From positions 1-6,405 of the forward strand of contig BHEQ01000118.1 of the NCBI GenBank assembly GCA_003864535.1: a stretch of 6,405 nucleotides of DNA, written 5' to 3'. The translations under genes and the position numbers were made by a program. Positions 5,159-6,405 of this stretch are shown here, piece after piece. Below the pieces are notes generated by a model. The model had not been told where the DNA came from. It saw only the letters and a list, made by a program, of their open reading frames with translations, and did not search any database. The stretch comes from Gammaproteobacteria bacterium. GTDB taxonomy: Bacteria > Pseudomonadota > Gammaproteobacteria > Cardiobacteriales > Wohlfahrtiimonadaceae. Every line of letters starts with the position of its first letter. Position 1 is the first letter of the stretch.

Positions 5159-6394
5159 TTAAGCAGCACTCGCCATATCAAAGATAGGCAGATACATCGC
5201 CGCAACTAAGCCACCAATTAATACTCCTAAAACAACAATAAGAATTGGCTCGATCATAACCATCATCGTTGCCACGGTAGCCTCAACCTCTTCTTCAAAA
5301 AATTCAGATACTTTAAATAGCATATCAGAAAGATTTCCTGATTTTTCGCCTATCCCGACCATATGCACGACCATTTCAGGAAATAGTCTTGTTTGTGCCA
5401 TTGCAAAATTTAACTGCTGTCCAATCGCTACGTTGCCACGAATATTTAAGACTGCCTCTTTAAATACCTTATTACCACACGCACCAGATACGGTGGTTAA
5501 GGCTGAAATCATTGGTGTACCAGCAAGATACATCGTTCCTAAAGTTCTAGAAAATGCGGCACAATTACTTAATATAATTAAATTCCCAAATAAAGGAACG
5601 GATAATATTTTTTTTGCTATAAAATTTTTGACAGACTCCGTTTTCATTACTGTTCTATTAAAAATAATTATCCCAACAATTACACTAATGACGATAAAAA
5701 GAGCAGTCCAAGTACGCAAAGCATTTGACATATCAACCACAAACTGAGTAAGCCCTGGAAGCTCCATCCCTGCTGATTCAAACATATCTTGGAAAACAGG
5801 TATAACATAAAGCAAAATAACCACCGTAATACCTAAAGCCAAGGTAATAACTGATAAAGGATAAACCATTGCTTTTTTAACTGTTGATTTTATTTTCTCT
5901 ACTCTTTCAAGGTAATCAGCAAGCTGTTTAAATACAGTTTCTAAAGTACCTGACTCCTCACCTGAGGTGACTAAACCACGGTACATCTCACTAAAAACAT
6001 CAGGAAAATATCCGAGTGCATTTGCAAAATTATTACCTGAATCAATTTCTAATTTAATTTTTAAAAGTAAATTGCGCATTGTGAGTTTTTTCAAGCCCGC
6101 AGCTTGCATACTTAATGACTCAGAAATAGCTATACCTGCTTGGAGCATTGTTGCCATTTGTCTAGAAAAAAGCATGATATCTTTTGTATTAACACTCCCA
6201 CCAGATCCGCGCTGATTTTTTATTTGGCGCATACTCAGTGGCTGAATGCCTTGCTTTATTAATTCTACACGAACCTCTGCTTGAGATGAACCTCGCATAA
6301 TATTATTAACAAGCTTGCCATTTTTATCACGCCCTTTCCATTCAAAATTAAACTCACGTTTAATTTGTTTTTTTTTCTTATACACACTTGCCAT
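5159..6394 (-). CDS. pilC: Type IV pilus inner-membrane platform protein PilC
   Basis: A complete 411-residue protein of the GspF/PilC family. It forms the membrane platform on which the PilB and PilT ATPases act to assemble and retract the pilus. Two copies of the T2SSF domain are visible, around residues 70-200 and 275-405, each with the repeated motif: GEESGTL (145-151) and GEKSGNL (349-355). Three membrane helices fall near 177-200, 228-248 and 380-404. The first ~20 residues are rich in lysine, including a run of nine A bases in the coding strand. Only 11 bases precede the ATG; no ribosome binding site is seen in them, and they could hold the end of an upstream gene (TAA directly before ATG), as expected if pilB precedes it. 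pilD follows after one base, so the two are co-transcribed. Confidence 0.95.
   Translation of the reverse strand: MASVYKKKKQIKREFNFEWKGRDKNGKLVNNIMRGSSQAEVRVELIKQGIQPLSMRQIKNQRGSGGSVNTKDIMLFSRQMATMLQAGIAISESLSMQAAGLKKLTMRNLLLKIKLEIDSGNNFANALGYFPDVFSEMYRGLVTSGEESGTLETVFKQLADYLERVEKIKSTVKKAMVYPLSVITLALGITVVILLYVIPVFQDMFESAGMELPGLTQFVVDMSNALRTWTALFIVISVIVGIIIFNRTVMKTESVKNFIAKKILSVPLFGNLIILSNCAAFSRTLGTMYLAGTPMISALTTVSGACGNKVFKEAVLNIRGNVAIGQQLNFAMAQTRLFPEMVVHMVGIGEKSGNLSDMLFKVSEFFEEEVEATVATMMVMIEPILIVVLGVLIGGLVAAMYLPIFDMASAA
6368..6376 (-). repeat. Nine-base A homopolymer in the pilC start region
   Basis: The pilC coding strand reads AAG followed by nine A and then C, covering codons 7-9. A slip of one base would frameshift the protein within its first ten codons, so the run could act as a contingency tract, though nine A is at the short end for phase variation. 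Confidence 0.6.
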
Positions 6395-6405
6395 TTATTG
6401 TAAAT

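Noticed and set aside
5158..5205. Longer pilD frame starting at 5205 (16 extra residues)
   Set aside because: It overlaps the pilC end by 47 bases and its first residues look unlike a PilD N-terminus. The ATG at 5157 sits one base after the pilC stop and starts the normal family sequence.

Overview
The window comes from an AT-rich gammaproteobacterium with anaerobic respiration and type IV pili. The protein matches fit this: DmsB, DmsC and DmsD resemble the E. coli DMSO reductase proteins, and the prepilin peptidase closely resembles Pseudomonas aeruginosa PilD. Low GC together with both systems suggests a host-associated lineage (Pasteurellales-, Cardiobacteriales- or Moraxellaceae-like). 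I cannot name the genus from sequence alone.

Layout, left to right. Positions 1-1956 (+) hold the end of a DMSO reductase operon: the dmsA 3' end, then complete dmsB (four-cluster ferredoxin subunit) and dmsC (membrane anchor and quinol oxidase). Facing it on the minus strand is dmsD (2052-2669), the chaperone for the DmsA twin-arginine leader. A long nested AT-rich hairpin separates the two. Positions 2670-3338 are a 669-base gap between divergent dmsD and metQ. The gap holds a GC-rich palindromic repeat joined to what looks like a broken RNase D N-terminus, the second copy of a ~45-bp direct repeat whose first copy follows dmsC, an FNR-like site, a short GC-rich block of unknown origin, and a likely metQ promoter followed by a perfect 14-bp inverted repeat. 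Positions 3339-4115 (+) hold a MetQ-type methionine-binding protein without the usual lipobox cysteine and without metN or metI beside it. A strong shared terminator follows. Positions 4198-6394 (-) hold pilC and pilD, the pilus platform protein and the prepilin peptidase, in one operon whose upstream part lies outside the window.

How the parts work together: DmsABC with its chaperone DmsD forms an anaerobic S-oxide/N-oxide respiratory chain fed by menaquinol. PilC and PilD belong to type IV pilus assembly, probably with pilB upstream. MetQ would deliver methionine to a MetNI transporter encoded elsewhere. All of these are known families, and I see no clear new system. The unusual material is in the 2670-3338 gap and in the paired repeats bracketing dmsD, which look like a rearranged or inserted segment.
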